Below are positions 1 through 13,775 of a DNA stretch of 64,000 bases, piece after piece. The notes under the pieces were generated by a model, which saw only the letters and a program-made list of their open reading frames with translations, did not search any database and was not told the origin of the DNA. Source of the DNA: Paragordius varius (taxonomy: Eukaryota; Nematomorpha); contig OZ176052.1 of assembly GCA_964247055.1 (NCBI GenBank), positions 5,456,001-5,520,000 of the forward strand, written 5' to 3'. A program made the position numbers and the translations under genes. Position 1 is the first letter of the stretch. The number at the start of each line of letters is the position of its first letter.

Positions 1-114
1 ATATAATACTTGCTGCCACACATTTAAATTTTGTCCTTATTAACATTTAAACGACCCATATATGGCTGTTTTTAATGAAATGTAATATTTGGTTAATTCG
101 GGAGTATTTTCTTT

Positions 115-300
115 TATTTTTTTCGCATGGTATAGTAGGTGGGTCGCCGGATTCTCACACTGCGTGCTTGAGTTCGAACCCCGAAACTACGCAATTTTTC
201 CATCATCACTGCCAGCCCTGGGTAGGCGAGTGTTAAAGCCTTCACATGTCCAGATACAATTTAAGTCTTTACCCTTTAATATAAAAAAAGGATAAAAGAG
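115..300 (+). repeat. tRNA-headed SINE (single copy seen)
   Basis: The head carries a polymerase III A-box-like block (TGGTATAGTAGGTGGG, about 128-143) and a B box (GAGTTCGAACCCC, about 170-182). Their spacing is that of a tRNA. It does not fold as a whole tRNA, and a non-tRNA tail richer in G+C than its surroundings follows to about 300, ending in an A-rich tract. This is the usual build of a tRNA-derived SINE. I saw no second copy in the window, so family membership is inferred from structure only. Confidence 0.5.
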
Positions 301-1829
301 ACTCTAAACTGTTTATTTTTTTAGATGCGAAAAGCTCAAAAAATAATTTCGGAAGAAATCCGGTACACACAAACCCCACAATCCATAATTTGACTCCTGA
401 AAAAGCAAGGAGCCTGTGTTTGACGAGATTATAACTATAAAGTAAAAGGAAACATTAATCTAAGTCATTAAACCCCCCTAAGTGACTTGAAATTAAAATT
501 ACACGCACACACATTTAATCATACAAAGTGGTGTTAAACGAATATCAATATAACATAGCACAAATACATTTTTAATAAAATAGCCAAATTAAATCAAAAA
601 ACCAATTTGATATTATAAGCCCGTGATTTAACAATTATATGTGACATTAATTTTTATATTAAACATTGATTGATTGATCCCAGTTACCATTTTTACCATC
701 TCGATTTTCACAATAAAGTTAATTATATCATATACTCGTAAAAATATCATTATACATACAATAATGTGAAAAATAAATTTATTTAAACCAAATACAATTG
801 ATTCCTTACCAATAAGTTAAGCTTTCCGAACTTGCACCTAAAAGGGGTTTCGTTTAAATCTAGAATTAGATAACGCATACTTTTTTATAAATAAACCGAA
901 TAAGAAAATATACGCTTAAAAATAGTGAATCAAAATATTAAGTAATTAATTTATATTAACAAAAGAATGTCGGATCTACCCATAGTGAGTCAAATTTAGG
1001 GAAAATTTTAATATACTTATTTTACAATTTTTGAAAACTCACCATCTTTTAATATCCAAGAGAATTTTAAAAGTTACGTTGCATTTAATGATAAACCCAC
1101 AAAACTAAAATTATTTATACATAAAGGCAAATGGCTATTTATTTTTGTGCTTCAATATGCTTAATTTGCAAAACGAATCGTTTAAGCTATGTTTTTTATT
1201 GTAACATCAAATGTACTTCGTTATGGCGGTTCTAACGTTTATTTCACAACAGAATCTCAAGACCTGAAAAATATTCGTCGTTTACGATAAAAGCAAGATT
1301 CGGTACCCTTATAATTATACAGAGTGTGCCGTTAAGGGTCAATTTGACTAAAGCATACCAGTTTTTCAAATCCCGAATGGGAGTTATGTTGCACATAATG
1401 AACGCAGAAAATTAAATATTTAGCTAATTGTTAAAAAAAATTATTTAGGAATCAATAAAAACTTTGCAAGTTGTGCTCGAGTGTTAATGTTTTATAAATA
1501 CAGTTTTTAAATGCAAATACCGATTTTTTATTGAAAAATCTAAAGTATTCAAAATGTTTTTTAAATAAATTTTTAGGCTTTATTAAAGGGTAATTTAAAA
1601 TATCAATTATGCACACCCAAAAGTCTCTTAATTTAATCAATTTGATGCAATTAAATCAATAAAGGTCTCTTACCGTGACCATCGTTAATTCTAGCTATCT
1701 TGTCCACCAAATAATAAATTTATGCAAAAAATAATATTATATTAAATTTATTCCAATTTTACGTAAAAAACATGTATTTTGAAAGGAAATCGATTATTAT
1801 TTAATATAGTACATCGTCTTCAGAATTCG
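301..1829. other. AT-rich stretch with no gene seen
   Basis: No open frame here matches a family I know and no splice-linked exons could be built. The few short open frames (for example 1452-1640 minus) are low-complexity. It is probably intergenic and decayed repeat DNA. Confidence 0.5.
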
Positions 1830-2750
1830 CTCATCTCTCAGTTAATATATGAGTAATAGAAAAACTCATGGCGAAACCATTCCTCAACCATTCTCCCACT
1901 TTTTCAAAATTGTTTAGGTGCTGCTTTCTAGTGTGCCCCCCATTGATGTGAAGTTGTTTTAGTCAGATGACGTTAGGTTAGGGGAATTAAGCGGATGCGG
2001 GCATCGAAGCGATAATGTCTTTCACTAGTTCTTCTGTTTGAGACGTGGCATTCTCATGTGTCAAGATGACTTTGCCATCTCTTCTGGCATCGTGGTTTTT
2101 AAATATATGCTTGGTATAAATTAATCAACTGTTGTCGATAGTTGTGTATCCGGGTTTCGAACACAGACACAATATTGATATCCAACCAGAAGAGCATGGT
2201 CTACTTTCTGAGCATTTGTGTTCATGGACCGACTTGGCAAGATAAAAGCCACGATTTTTCCGCTTAGAATTTAAGCCACTTCTAATCATTCTGATTTAAA
2301 GTAAAACTGATTTCCTTTTGTGACGTTAATTGCAATTTTTGATTGGACGTTAATCCAATTGTGTGTTACAAGTTTATTGGTCTTTTCATTTGCAGATAAA
2401 TTGTTTTCTGCGATGTTATGCTTCTGCCAATTGTGGTTAAGATAGAGTTGGTTCACCATCCAATAACTTTTCACTTTAGCGTCTTGCAGTTGTATGAGCT
2501 ACTAGAACACCCACATTTTTTCGCATGAACTCACAACTTTTAATGTTTCAAAACCATGTTTCGCATGTGTTAATAGAGAGCATACCGCATGTTTCTGCTA
2601 GCAAACGATCTCAACTGCCTTTTTTCCTGATGGCAAAGCGTGCCGTTAATGTTCTAGGCACAAAATCATTATAATTATGTCATAAAACTAGGACGCTAAT
2701 TTTTGGCGAACTTAACTTGTGTGTGTTTGTCTAATGTTAGATGTAGGAAA
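1830..2750 (-). mobile_element. mariner-type DNA transposon, decayed
   Basis: Read on the minus strand, broken frames give mariner transposase landmarks in the right order. An N-terminal helix-turn-helix block resembling CETWFRRFKSG lies near 2560, a block matching the QQLINL...HDNA region near 2070-2140, and a block like HPLNSPNLTSSD (family HPPYSPDLAPSDYH) near 1950-1990. The C-terminal helix follows. Several stops and shifts interrupt it, so it is an inactive copy. Related copies lie at 10420-11965 and 22990-23560, and the three share nucleotide blocks such as the TTTCAAAACMATGTTTC segment. Confidence 0.75.
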
Positions 2751-3170
2751 TGGGGTCTGTATCAAATTAATCGTCTGCGTATTATTCGCTAACGTCTCTT
2801 AGTTAAACCAGTAATAACTTATTGCTACACCTAATAAAGTTACACTGTGTGAAAAGAGGGGATGGACTACCTAAAATTTAGAGAAGTTGAAATACCACTT
2901 TATTGTGATATTATATCACATTTATTTCTAATTTAATGAAATTAAAGCGACAGCATATAAAAATCTATTGTATTTTTATGCAATTTGCAATACATGTATT
3001 GACGTGTCATATTGTCCCGCTTACCCTTCAGCGAATAATTAGCTTTTACATAGACTATTAAAATATTTTAATTTATTTATTGGAATTTCATTGTAATAAT
3101 AAATAATTCACCATTATATCAAATAAAATAAAAAAGTGATTGATATAAATTGTAAAGCTCATCATTTCAT
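2751..3170. other. Intergenic, nothing recognised
   Basis: AT-rich sequence between the mariner fossil and the 3' end of the unknown minus-strand gene. No coding or RNA feature was seen. Confidence 0.5.
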
Positions 3171-5231
3171 TTATACAAATTTAGGAAAACGTCTTTTCTT
3201 ACTCATGTAACGATATTCATTATTATTATCGCTTGTATTTAAGGTATCAAAATTAATGGTATTACTATGGAAATCAGAACACAAATGAGTCCTATTGGAT
3301 TCGTCATGGGCTATACCGCTATCTGTGTGAGAAATATTATCCAAATTATTTTTATAATTATCATTACCATTGTGACATTTGGCGGTATTATCACTATGCA
3401 TCATCACGTGTGGTTTAACGTATTGATAATAAGGGTTTTTAAAAACGCCATCAACAAAATGTATAGGCTCTAAACCATACATACTACTCTCATCAATGGA
3501 GGAAAGAGTATTGCTAAATTTGAGGTCATTGTTTAAAGTGGAATTGAGTTGTGCATAGTTCTTGTAATTATTATAAGCACAATTTAATGCTATATCATTG
3601 TGGTGTGTATCAAAAGCAGATGCATCTCTCATAACGAAAGACCCCCCTAAAATAAAACAACCCTTGCCAATCAAATCTTTCCTAAATGCCTTTGATATTA
3701 TTATGTTTGCTTGATCGGCAGTGTAAATAACATTTGGTTGGAATTTGAAATGTTTTCCTTCAATCAAAAGTTTTCGAAACGAAGAGTTTTCCACCCGATT
3801 AACATTTTCTATGTTTGTCAATGAAAACCTAGCAAAAGTACATTAACAATTAAAGAATTGGTCAATTTAATCTTAAAATATATATAAGGGCTCAAACAAA
3901 AAAAAGAAAAAAATACCTTTTCTGTCGATACGTTGATGATATTTCTGGGGAGGAAACATTTTTAGGGATTGTAAGTGTGGATAATTTACGAGTAATTGGC
4001 GCTATGCTTCGGTCAACACTAACTCTGGGCTGTTTATTTATTTTTAGAGCTTCGGATGACGGGGAAGAGCCATCATTGACAGCTAATAAGGCTTGTTGAT
4101 TAGAACATACAATTCCATAATCATAATTATGCATATCATCTACCGTAGCAACTTTGAGTGCAAAAGACACATTTTGGTCATAATCACCGATAATGTTAAC
4201 ATGATTAATCGTAGTTACAGCTAAAATTAAATAAATATGTTGTTAATTATCCTTTGAGTCTAAAAAATGGTTAAAATATGTATGATAAATGATAAATTGC
4301 GTATAAGCTTTAATGTACAAGATTTTTATTTTAAGAACACATAAACAGGTAATACACAATTTTTTAAGCAATTAAATTTTATGACTCAAACTTTGTTTTG
4401 TGAACAAAAAACAGATAAACAAGTTTATAACTAATTTCAGATTTTTATTACTAAAATATCATTTTGTAAGATTATATATATAATTTTATGAAGAAGTCGG
4501 TTACCATTTTCCAACGTTGAATTGGGAGTGGGAGTTTTAAGATTATTTTGAGGCGAACTAGATATAGGACTAGAATTATTGGGCGTAGGCAAACATTTCC
4601 ACCCTTTAAAGGAATGTATAGGGAACGGATATCCACGTGTTTTATAATCATACGATTGATCCAAAATCTCATGCAAGGATAGGTGTGAGAGTGGATTCAA
4701 TAGTTTTCGCAAAAGTTTGGCATATATTTCAGCGCTTTCTTGTTTTGACATGCCATCATCGTTCATTATTTTGGTGGTTTCAAGGGAATCACAAAAGTGT
4801 CGTCCCTTCATTATTATATCTTCAATGGCAAAACCTTTAAACATACTTAAATCGGGTAGCATGCATATAAGGGCATAACCATTTACTTGTGATATTTCGT
4901 CATAGTGAAACGCCGCATTATTATTTGTCGAATTTTGACAAAATAATGACCCTAAAGCATCAGTGTTAACTGGACAATGAATGCATAAATTTTGAGTTTC
5001 TTCTTTTTGATGATCTTGATTTGAGGATGGTATAGATATAACTATGCCTTCATCATCGATTTCTTGCTCAGGTATTTGATTTGATTCTTGTTGCAGATCT
5101 TCATTATTTTTTGTAAGGTAAGTGGTAGAGGCTTTGTTGTTACAACAATTTTCTGTCCCAAAGCAACATGACAAAAATGTTGATTCCGTTAATTCGGACA
5201 TCATAGTGGGGGGATTAATTTTGGAATGCAT
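3171..5231 (-). CDS. Unrecognised three-exon gene, 562-aa protein
   Basis: I do not recognise this protein. Exons on the minus strand are 5231-4505, 4220-3917 and 3828-3171. Introns are 284 and 88 nt with GT/AG ends and matching phases 1 and 2, and the total is 563 codons including the stop. The start is the first ATG of the long open frame. The N-terminal quarter has cysteine pairs (SCCFGTENCC, CIHCPV). The middle of exon 1 (about residues 120-225) looks globular and ends in GYPFPIHSFKGWKCLP. Exon 2 carries a globular stretch with NYDYGIVCSNQQALLAVNDG. The exon 3 start (FKFQPNVIYTADQANI...GGSFVMRD) also looks folded, followed by an Asn/His-rich low-complexity tail and a basic end (SKKRRF). 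No signal peptide or membrane helix is evident, so it may be nuclear or cytosolic; that is inference. Confidence 0.65.
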
Positions 5232-7228
5232 TAGGAATGAAATTGATTACTACACAAAGATGATATAACTATAATTAGATTGATTTGAGTAGCGAAATTA
5301 AATTTCCAGATAAAAATTTAGCACTTGATATTAACAAGTCTGCTCCAGACTTTCCCTTTAATATGATCAAGTGTGTTACGCTTTTATATATAAGATTTTG
5401 CGATGCGATGATAATCAAGTGACATATATATATTGTACAAAAAAAGAACACCGTATACGAAGGGAATTTAGTAATAGCGTGATACAATAATTATATTATA
5501 ATTGAGTTGAGCAAGTTTATAATCTATAAAAAATCGTGATTAACCGAAAATATATATATAGAAACTAGGATAAATTTAGTACGGATACAAAATGTTTTTT
5601 TTGAGCATAAAAGATTTTAAAATGAAATCAGATTAATACATTGTTATATGATTGTTTTACGTAACAATGATAGTTCAGCAGTATTTATCGATCGATAGAA
5701 TATTATATATTTTTTTAAATTTAAGGATACTGCAGGCACAGTTATAACTTATAAAGAGCTATCCATCCAGTTAATACAAAAAATCGATGAATAGAAAATA
5801 TTAATGGTTAAAGGCAATACATGTAACAAGTGTAATTAAATTATTCGATTGAAAAATGCGTTTTCGCTGGAGGAATAATCAAATAAAACAGGAAGAAATA
5901 TACCGTGATAAGGCAACTAAAATTTGTCGTATGTATCTATTTTCGTATATGGATGGTACATAATTAATTAAAAAACAATGAATGCATTTTAACTTTCACA
6001 TGTTTATGTAAATGTATTCGTATTATTATTGTTCAACAATGACGCATAACCTATAATTTGTAGAAAAGTTATAAAAAGCGTTTTAAATTAAACTAAATGT
6101 TTTATGGCATAAAATTGGGTTTTTAGCATAAAAATATAATACGTTCTAAAAACCGCATTTTTTTATCAATATAAATTTAATCTAAAAATATTTTTGGAAA
6201 TGTTATTAATAGATTTCAAGGTTTTTCTTTTTTAAGCTTGTAATAACAGGTAAAAAGTAGTGCAATATCATCTTTCAAAGATTATATTTTAGTTCAAAAA
6301 TACAAATATTGCCTCAATAAAAACAATATACTTTCCAATTATGCTAGCCAAATTTTGTGCCCTTTTATCAGATAGAATTAAAAAAACATGTTGATTCCTA
6401 TATCGTTTTGTAAAAACGGAAAAAAGATTCAACTACTCTATTATATAAAATCTGCTAAATCTATTTTTTGACCGACATTCCTGTACACGTAACCTAATTT
6501 GAATATATCAGAGAAAAGGCCTTTAAATATTTTTTTTCTATTTTCTACCACTGCATAAATCCTATTGTAAAGCTACTTTTAAAAAACTTGTGTACCAATT
6601 TAAAATTAAACAAGTTAGAGTTAGACGTAACCTTTACTCTTAAATAATACAGTATGTAAAATCATGTAAAGCACCCGATTTTAATCTAAATAAATATGGA
6701 AACTTTTAATTATAATCATTTTGTTACCCATTCACATTATTGTATGAATCAAAAAGCAAAATGTAATATTGTGCAATACAAAATAAACCATTCAATACCA
6801 AAAATATTTTTTATTGGAAGTTATGCCTAGACAAATATATTAGTAAAGGTTGGATTTTTCATCATTCAAAAAATAATAATCGGTTTAAGAGCTTATAAAT
6901 GGAGGTTTTAAGGTCTAAACTAGTGGTGATTTTATCAATTGTAGAAATTTTTTCCAACCAAAAAAACTGAAATTAACCGCTCGAATTGGGATTACTTTAT
7001 TGACACAATTTAATATTTAATTTAACTGTTAAACCATATATTATTTTTTAATCATTTAAAAACATATGTTTAAAAATTGGTTTTTTATAGGCGGTAAAAA
7101 TCCCTGTCCTGAATGCATTCATAACCGTTTAGACCCAACCCTATCCCAAAAAGTAAATAAGTAAATATACCAATTTTAAAAGTAACCAAAACTAAAAATG
7201 GGGCAAAATATTTAAAGATACAGTAGGC
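5232..7228. other. Intergenic AT-rich stretch
   Basis: About 2 kb without a supported gene. Only short, low-complexity open frames are present. It would contain the promoter of the minus-strand gene that starts at 5231, but I see no clear element to mark. Confidence 0.4.
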
Positions 7229-7437
7229 CCATTTATAATGGCCTATTCACATTATTGTTGGCCAATCGGTAATACAGTAGTATGCGTAATAAAACAAATA
7301 TTCTCCATAATTATATAAACAAATTAATGCTGTAAGATAGGAAAGAATTGTTCAATTTTAACATTTTGTTGTTTTTACCCATACACTACTGTGTTGCCAA
7401 TTGGCCAACTATATATAATGTGAATATGCCAGCATAA
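7229..7437. repeat. MITE family 1, copy 1
   Basis: A non-coding element of about 0.2 kb. The left end (CATTTATAATGGCC then TATTCACATTATTGTTGGCC) is the reverse complement, with a few changes, of the right end (GGCCAACTATATATAATGTG then AATATGCC). Three more diverged copies lie at 47946-48104, 53606-53830 and 62977-63095. They share internal words such as GTAATACAGTAG and TTGTTGTTTTTACCCATAC. The four copies sit in one intergenic region and three introns. Confidence 0.75.
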
Positions 7438-8599
7438 ATGTGCATAAGGTATATTATATATATACCACACAAATAAATTGCAATTTCCTAAAAAAATGAG
7501 TCAAATAAAATTGCGCAATGTACCTTTTATATTTTCACAGAATAATTTGATAACCCATGTATATAAAAGGACTTCAAAAGAAAAAAACAGAGCCGACTTT
7601 TTCGCAGAATAAAGGTAAGTGTGTGTGATAATTAAATAAATAAATAAAAACAAATAACCGTTTTTGTACTGCAACGCACAATGTATGTTTATTGTTTAAA
7701 TATACTAATTGTCTCTTTTTATCAACATTTCTACGGACTAACCTTTCTTTTTTGGCCATAATTTAATTGTTAAAAATGTCAATTTAAACAAATACTACTG
7801 TCAATAATTTAATATTTAATTAGCAAAAAAATTAAATTTATTTAAACTATACTCTTTCAAATGTATAAACATTCAATGTCATGTTTTATTATGTAAATGT
7901 GACATTAAAGTGTAAATTATGCATAAATTATCAATATCTGCCACCATATTTGTAAATATTAGATGTTAAATGCCAATATTATTGATTTTTATAACATATT
8001 TGATATCATTAGATAAGATATAAAGAGGAAAAAAATAAAAAGAATATTAGCAATTTATTGAATTTCCATAAATTTTGAAAAAATAAGTAGCCTAAATATA
8101 TATATATATATATATATAAATATGAAATTTATTGTATTCATTTGTATTTTTTTATTAATTATATTTTATTTAATTTATCACATTTAAATAAAAACATAAT
8201 TATATTTTTGATTAATCTTGATTATAGTGTTTATGAGTGTCAGGGTATACTTTCTTCAGAATATTCGGATTTCACCTATGATTATTAATATTTAGTAATA
8301 TAATAATTGACACATATTATATATATTTGGGTATTTATGTTATCAAAATTTACTTTAAAAGAGTGATGAATAAAATTGAATTTGAAAGCTATGTAATTTG
8401 GTTTAAAAAGTTATACATTATTACTATTAACATGGAATGGTTTGCTAATTAAAATTCTGTACCCAATACAAAACAATTTTATTTCAAAAGAGCTAAACTG
8501 AAAAACTTAAGTACACAATCTAACCCTAGATGTATGATATCAATTCACTTAAATAAGGTATGGATTAACTAATTCAAAAATAAAGTCAAAAAATCGTAA
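7438..8599. other. Intergenic; TATA-like element and (TA)n run
   Basis: No gene was seen. At about 7559 there is a TATA-like word (GTATATAAAAGG), followed some 45 nt later by AAAGGTAAGTGTG, a perfect donor-type sequence. A short (TA)n run lies near 8098-8118. The DMAP1 stop codon is at 8600. Confidence 0.4.
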
Positions 8600-11500
8600 C
8601 TACTTAACATAGCATCTCCTATAAATAAATACCCTTTTATTTTGGCTTATGTTAGGAGTGTCAGTTTTTTGTTCTTTTCCCTCAATTAGTTTATTTTGAA
8701 CTTCATTGTTCATTGAGTTTTCAAATTTAGCAGATATTTCAGGCGGATTTATACCCAATTCCATTACATACACCTTCAAGTATTCTATTTCATGTTGTGT
8801 GGCAGTAAATGCGCTCTTAAGCTCATACAAAAGAACAATATCGTTTCTAAGCTAAATTGGATAAAATAATTATCAAAATAACTCTTTATAAAATATTTAG
8901 AGATATGTCAAATTTTTTGAAAATATCATAATTTTTAACATAAAAAAATAGGACTAACATGATTAAAGGCAATGACAATTTCTTCTGTCGCTGGTGGATG
9001 ATAAGGGTGATTATAGTAAGAATAGGCAAAACGATTTTCAACCACAGCCCCTTTGTTTTCTTTGTTATCTGTAAATAATATTTAACAAAATTAATTAAAA
9101 ATTAAATATACAATATTTAAATTTAGGCTTTTTGTGAAATAAATTTAATCGCATGTATTATATAGAATATCTTTCCAGCACAAACCAAATATGAGATATT
9201 GATTAAAAGCATGGTAATATAATTGGGTAAATAAAAATTAACGATAATTAACCCAGAATAATTAAATATATTTTTACAAAAATAAATATTGTTGGTATAT
9301 TAAATAAATGGTAAATCTTATAATTAATTTAAAATCCCAACATTAATTAAAAAAGCACCTTTTTGTAGACTATTTGATTTTTTCATGCTATCCATATCAG
9401 TTTCAGTCGTGGGAGTAGATGATTCATTTTTTTGCTGTTTTAAAGTGCTAGAATTTGGTAAGACTTTGAGGTCGTCTTTATTAACGGATGAGAGTAGTTC
9501 TGCAAGGGCTTGTTCAATAGCCTTAGTTTTTTTCTGTCCCAAACTAATGGGTAATTTCATCTAAAGGGATAAAATATTTAATTGATAAACTATAAAAGAA
9601 TCAACGGCGAAGTATTATATCAAATTCGAGAGACAAGTGTCGTTTAAAATAGATATCCATAAATTTATAATATAATATATGAGGTCAGAATTTTAAATTT
9701 CGCTTGTAATTGTTTAATAAGATCTCCCAAAACAAATTAAATATAATAAATAAAATAAATAACTCATCACACTAATTTTTTTTATGTCATGTTTTTAACG
9801 TAATCACTGACAAAAATATGTGATAACAATAAAATAATTTGTACAATATAATACTAAAATGTTACCTTATTGCTACGTAAAAAAACTCCAGGGGCTTTGT
9901 AATCCGGAAACTTGATTCCGGTGAAATTGGCTTGATCAAACATTGCCTAAAAGGAAAAAAACATTAATCTTGCCTTATACTTAAATATAAAAGTTTTTGG
10001 TCGACAATAACCGATCTGACTGCTTGATGCAATGTTATAAACCATAAATTAATAGGCGCAAGAATGCATGTCATAACTAAATAAGAAAAAAATTTCAATA
10101 TTAAATTAGTTTAATTACTGTTAAAATACATTTACAATTCACTACATTTATTAAAATTCGCATTTTTTTAAATTTACATACTTGTTTTACATTATATACC
10201 ATTTATTTTGTATTACATGGTAAATATATTTGACTACTATTAAACCTGCATTATTTTCTGATTGTGGATGCATAAAATATTGGAAAGTTTTTCCCCAACA
10301 AACGTTTAAAATAAATATTTTTATTTGTTTAGCAAAAAAATAATTTCTAAACATAATACATATCAAGTTCAAAAGTTAATACCGGTTCAACTAAGAAAAG
10401 ACGCAAGAGAAAAGTAGCAGACGATTAACCCCATTAGACCATCTGATAAAACGACAAACACACACAATGAATTCACCAAAAACTAGCTTTATCTTCAATG
10501 ATCATGTGAAATTTTGTGCCTGAAAAGAAATTGCGGCACGCATTGACATTAGAAAAAAAAGCTATTGAAAGTTATCGATGCTGGCAGAAACATATAATGA
10601 ACATGATCTATCGATTAAAGTGAAATGGACATAACATCGAATTGGTAGGCTCTTTTGTTTACCTAGGAGATGTTATATCATCTCAGAGAAGCCCACAAAA
10701 GGCTATCAAAAGAAGAATACAACAAGGTTGGATAAAATATAATCAATTAAAATATGTTTTCCAAAACAAAAATGTTAACAATCGTAATAAATGGTATCTT
10801 TACAAGGCAGGAATAAGACCTGCTCTTACCTATGGTTCTGAAACATGGGCGTCTAATCAAACAAAACTCCTAACCAGTGAGAACCGAATACTCAAAAGCT
10901 GCTTTCATACACCAGAAATACCAACTTTCATTAAAAAAACCGACAAAATCGATTATATCATTCAAACTAATAGATTGCGTCTCTACGGTCATACTCAGAG
11001 AAGATACGCCACCCATCCTTTAAAAACGGTTGAAAACATTAATATTGATGGCAATAGAAGAAAGGGACGACTACTCTTTTCTTATAATGATAATATAAAA
11101 ATGGACTTGAATCAACGTAGCCTTTCCACAGAACAATGTAAAGTCGTAATTTATGGAGGAAATTACTTCGTGGATACAAAACTCCGAATGTGGAGTCCTA
11201 ATATTATCCATCCATGGTTGGAAAAGTTAAACATAATTTCAATAAGCAAGAGAGTTAGTGCTCGATATCCCACCCGATTGTAAAAGACGATAAAGTGCAA
11301 AAGTTGTTAAATGAATATCAAACTCAAACCTAACAGCTGAAAGAAACATTACATGTACTATAAAAACAATTATATGTCTACGAGCAATGCCAAAAAATGA
11401 CACAAATGAATGAACGTCACATTGAAAGTTACAAAGTGATTTGTGAAATCTTGCTTGAACGTAAAGAAACATATCATTTTCGCATCGAATTCGGAGGGCG

Positions 11501-13740
11501 AAGAGTTAAGGCTTTATTTTTATCCAAAACGGAAATCGTGATTTTCATCTTAGCCGTTCCATCTCCGACGAGGCCAAACTTCGGCAAAAAACAGTCCTCT
11601 TTCTTTCTTGTGGAACCAGAGCGGTATTATTCTGAATTTTGTCCCGTGAAATTGTTAATACACACACTATTGCAATACCTAATCAAAAGCATGCATTCAT
11701 CGAAAAACAACCGGAAAGAGCGAGAAAACATAGCAAAACAATTTGGCTACATGACAATGTTTCGCACATCCAAACTAATGAAAAACACCTTAAAATTGCT
11801 TCGATGGGTTTTTCCGCATCCGAAGAACCCTCCTGACCTGACGCCATCTTCATACAATTTTGCAAAATAATGTATAGTCGTTGGAAATGGCTTGCATGCT
11901 GAGAGATGAAAAAATCGAATAGAAACCGATGTACAATATAAATATAATAATAAATGATTTCCATTCAACGTTTTTTTTAAAAAAACGGTAAAAAATTATG
12001 AATACACCATATATATATAAAATAAAAAGATTTTTGTCCCTTTAAGTTTTGTCTGAAATCCAAAATTTAAATAACAGCTGATTTTAACATAAATAATCAA
12101 TCCACAAAAGCTTTTTAATAAATTTCATTACAAATTGGCGTCAAAGTTAAAATTATTCAAAATTTTACATTCAGATAAGTTTTGTATAACGCGCCTAAAG
12201 GCCACAAACTTTATATTTTTAATTTCTATTATCATGAATATTTATAATAAATTAATTTTTAATTCGCTCAAAATTGATAAAGTGTCAAAGGCGGTAAATA
12301 CATACATAAATTACGGAATCAAAGAATATAGAAGTATTACAAACTTGTTGATATAATTGTTGAGCCACTGATCGAGAACTAGAGGGTCTAAAACGATGTG
12401 TCGAATTTCCAACCGGGCCAAGGTTTCCACTAGTAGCAGAAAGCAGGACATTAGTTGTGGAAGAATAACCACTTCCAGTTACCTTAAATAAAAATTGAAA
12501 TATTCAGATATCCGTAAAAAATAAAAGACATACTTTTTTATGAGGCCATACTATGTATTATAACAACACTTTTAAGATTACAAAATGAGAAAATATGATT
12601 GAGCATGTTACCAATTTACATCTTTCCTTATTTAGAAATTCAAAAAAAATAAGTATTATTTAAAAAAACTAAGGTATGAAATATAGAAAATATTTTTCTA
12701 GTTTTTTTTAAATTTTACTTAAAATATGGTCAAAGACAAATAAATAATGCATCCTCTAATAAGTTTAAAATTATTTATTCTTAAAAAAGATGTTTTAAAA
12801 TTGGGGCCATGTTTGGGTTTAAACTTGAAAAATAAATTTTGATACTGGTTCAATTATTTTTAGTCAAGTATGGGTGATAATATATTTTAAACCAGATAAT
12901 AATAGATTCGATAAAAGTGTAACCGCAAAATACATATACAAAGCAAGGAATATAATATATACTATATTTTTCTGGGAAAATTTAATATACAATTACAAAA
13001 TTTAATCAAATAGAAAGTTAATTTTTGAATAAATCAGAACAACTTTGTTTTAAAAATTTTTTTTTAATTTTTTTTGTTTTTGTGTCAAACGCTTCGGAAA
13101 AAAAGCATAGGTTGCGGTTCTATTCCCTGCAAAATACCATTTGTTTATATAATTAATAATTATGTCATACATTGGGATTGGCACTTGAAATGTTTGTGGA
13201 TGCAGCACTATGTACATGAGAAGGTAGTAATGTTTTATTTGTTGATTGAGGAATACCTGTTCCACCCGTGGTGCTCCCAAGAGCTGAAAAATCAATGGTA
13301 TAATAATTAAATAATATAAAAAGTACAGTTGGATGTGACCTATTAAGAATGAATTTATGATTTTTACTGCGACCACTTATATGAAAAAACAGTCAAAAAC
13401 TTTAAAAAATAAAAATGGTTGATCAAACTTTGATTTTTTTCCATATATGTTGTCACTAAAATTAATTTAAAGGGTGTGTTTGACATTCATAAGCGGTCAG
13501 AACAATTTATATACCTATAACTGGATAAAAAAAACTCAACGTTAATAAAAATAATCATTGCTAGGATACATTTTCTATCATTTTAAATAACAATTTAATA
13601 TGAAAAACTCTATAATAATTTTATACTTCGAATCCGTTTGTATCCAGTTTGAGTGTTGCCTGTAGTGGGATGTGTTGAACTCCCGGCCAGACTTCCACCC
13701 TCCTCACTGCTACTCACCTCCATAGCATTATAATTATAAG

Positions 13741-13775
<35 letters not shown>

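Noticed and set aside
115-200. Possible functional tRNA gene
   Set aside because: A and B boxes are present but I could not form a full acceptor stem and cloverleaf, and a non-tRNA tail follows; a SINE explains it better.
12135-12356. Plus-strand open frame near DMAP1 exon 9
   Set aside because: Overlaps DMAP1 exon 9 on the other strand at its end and shows no homology.
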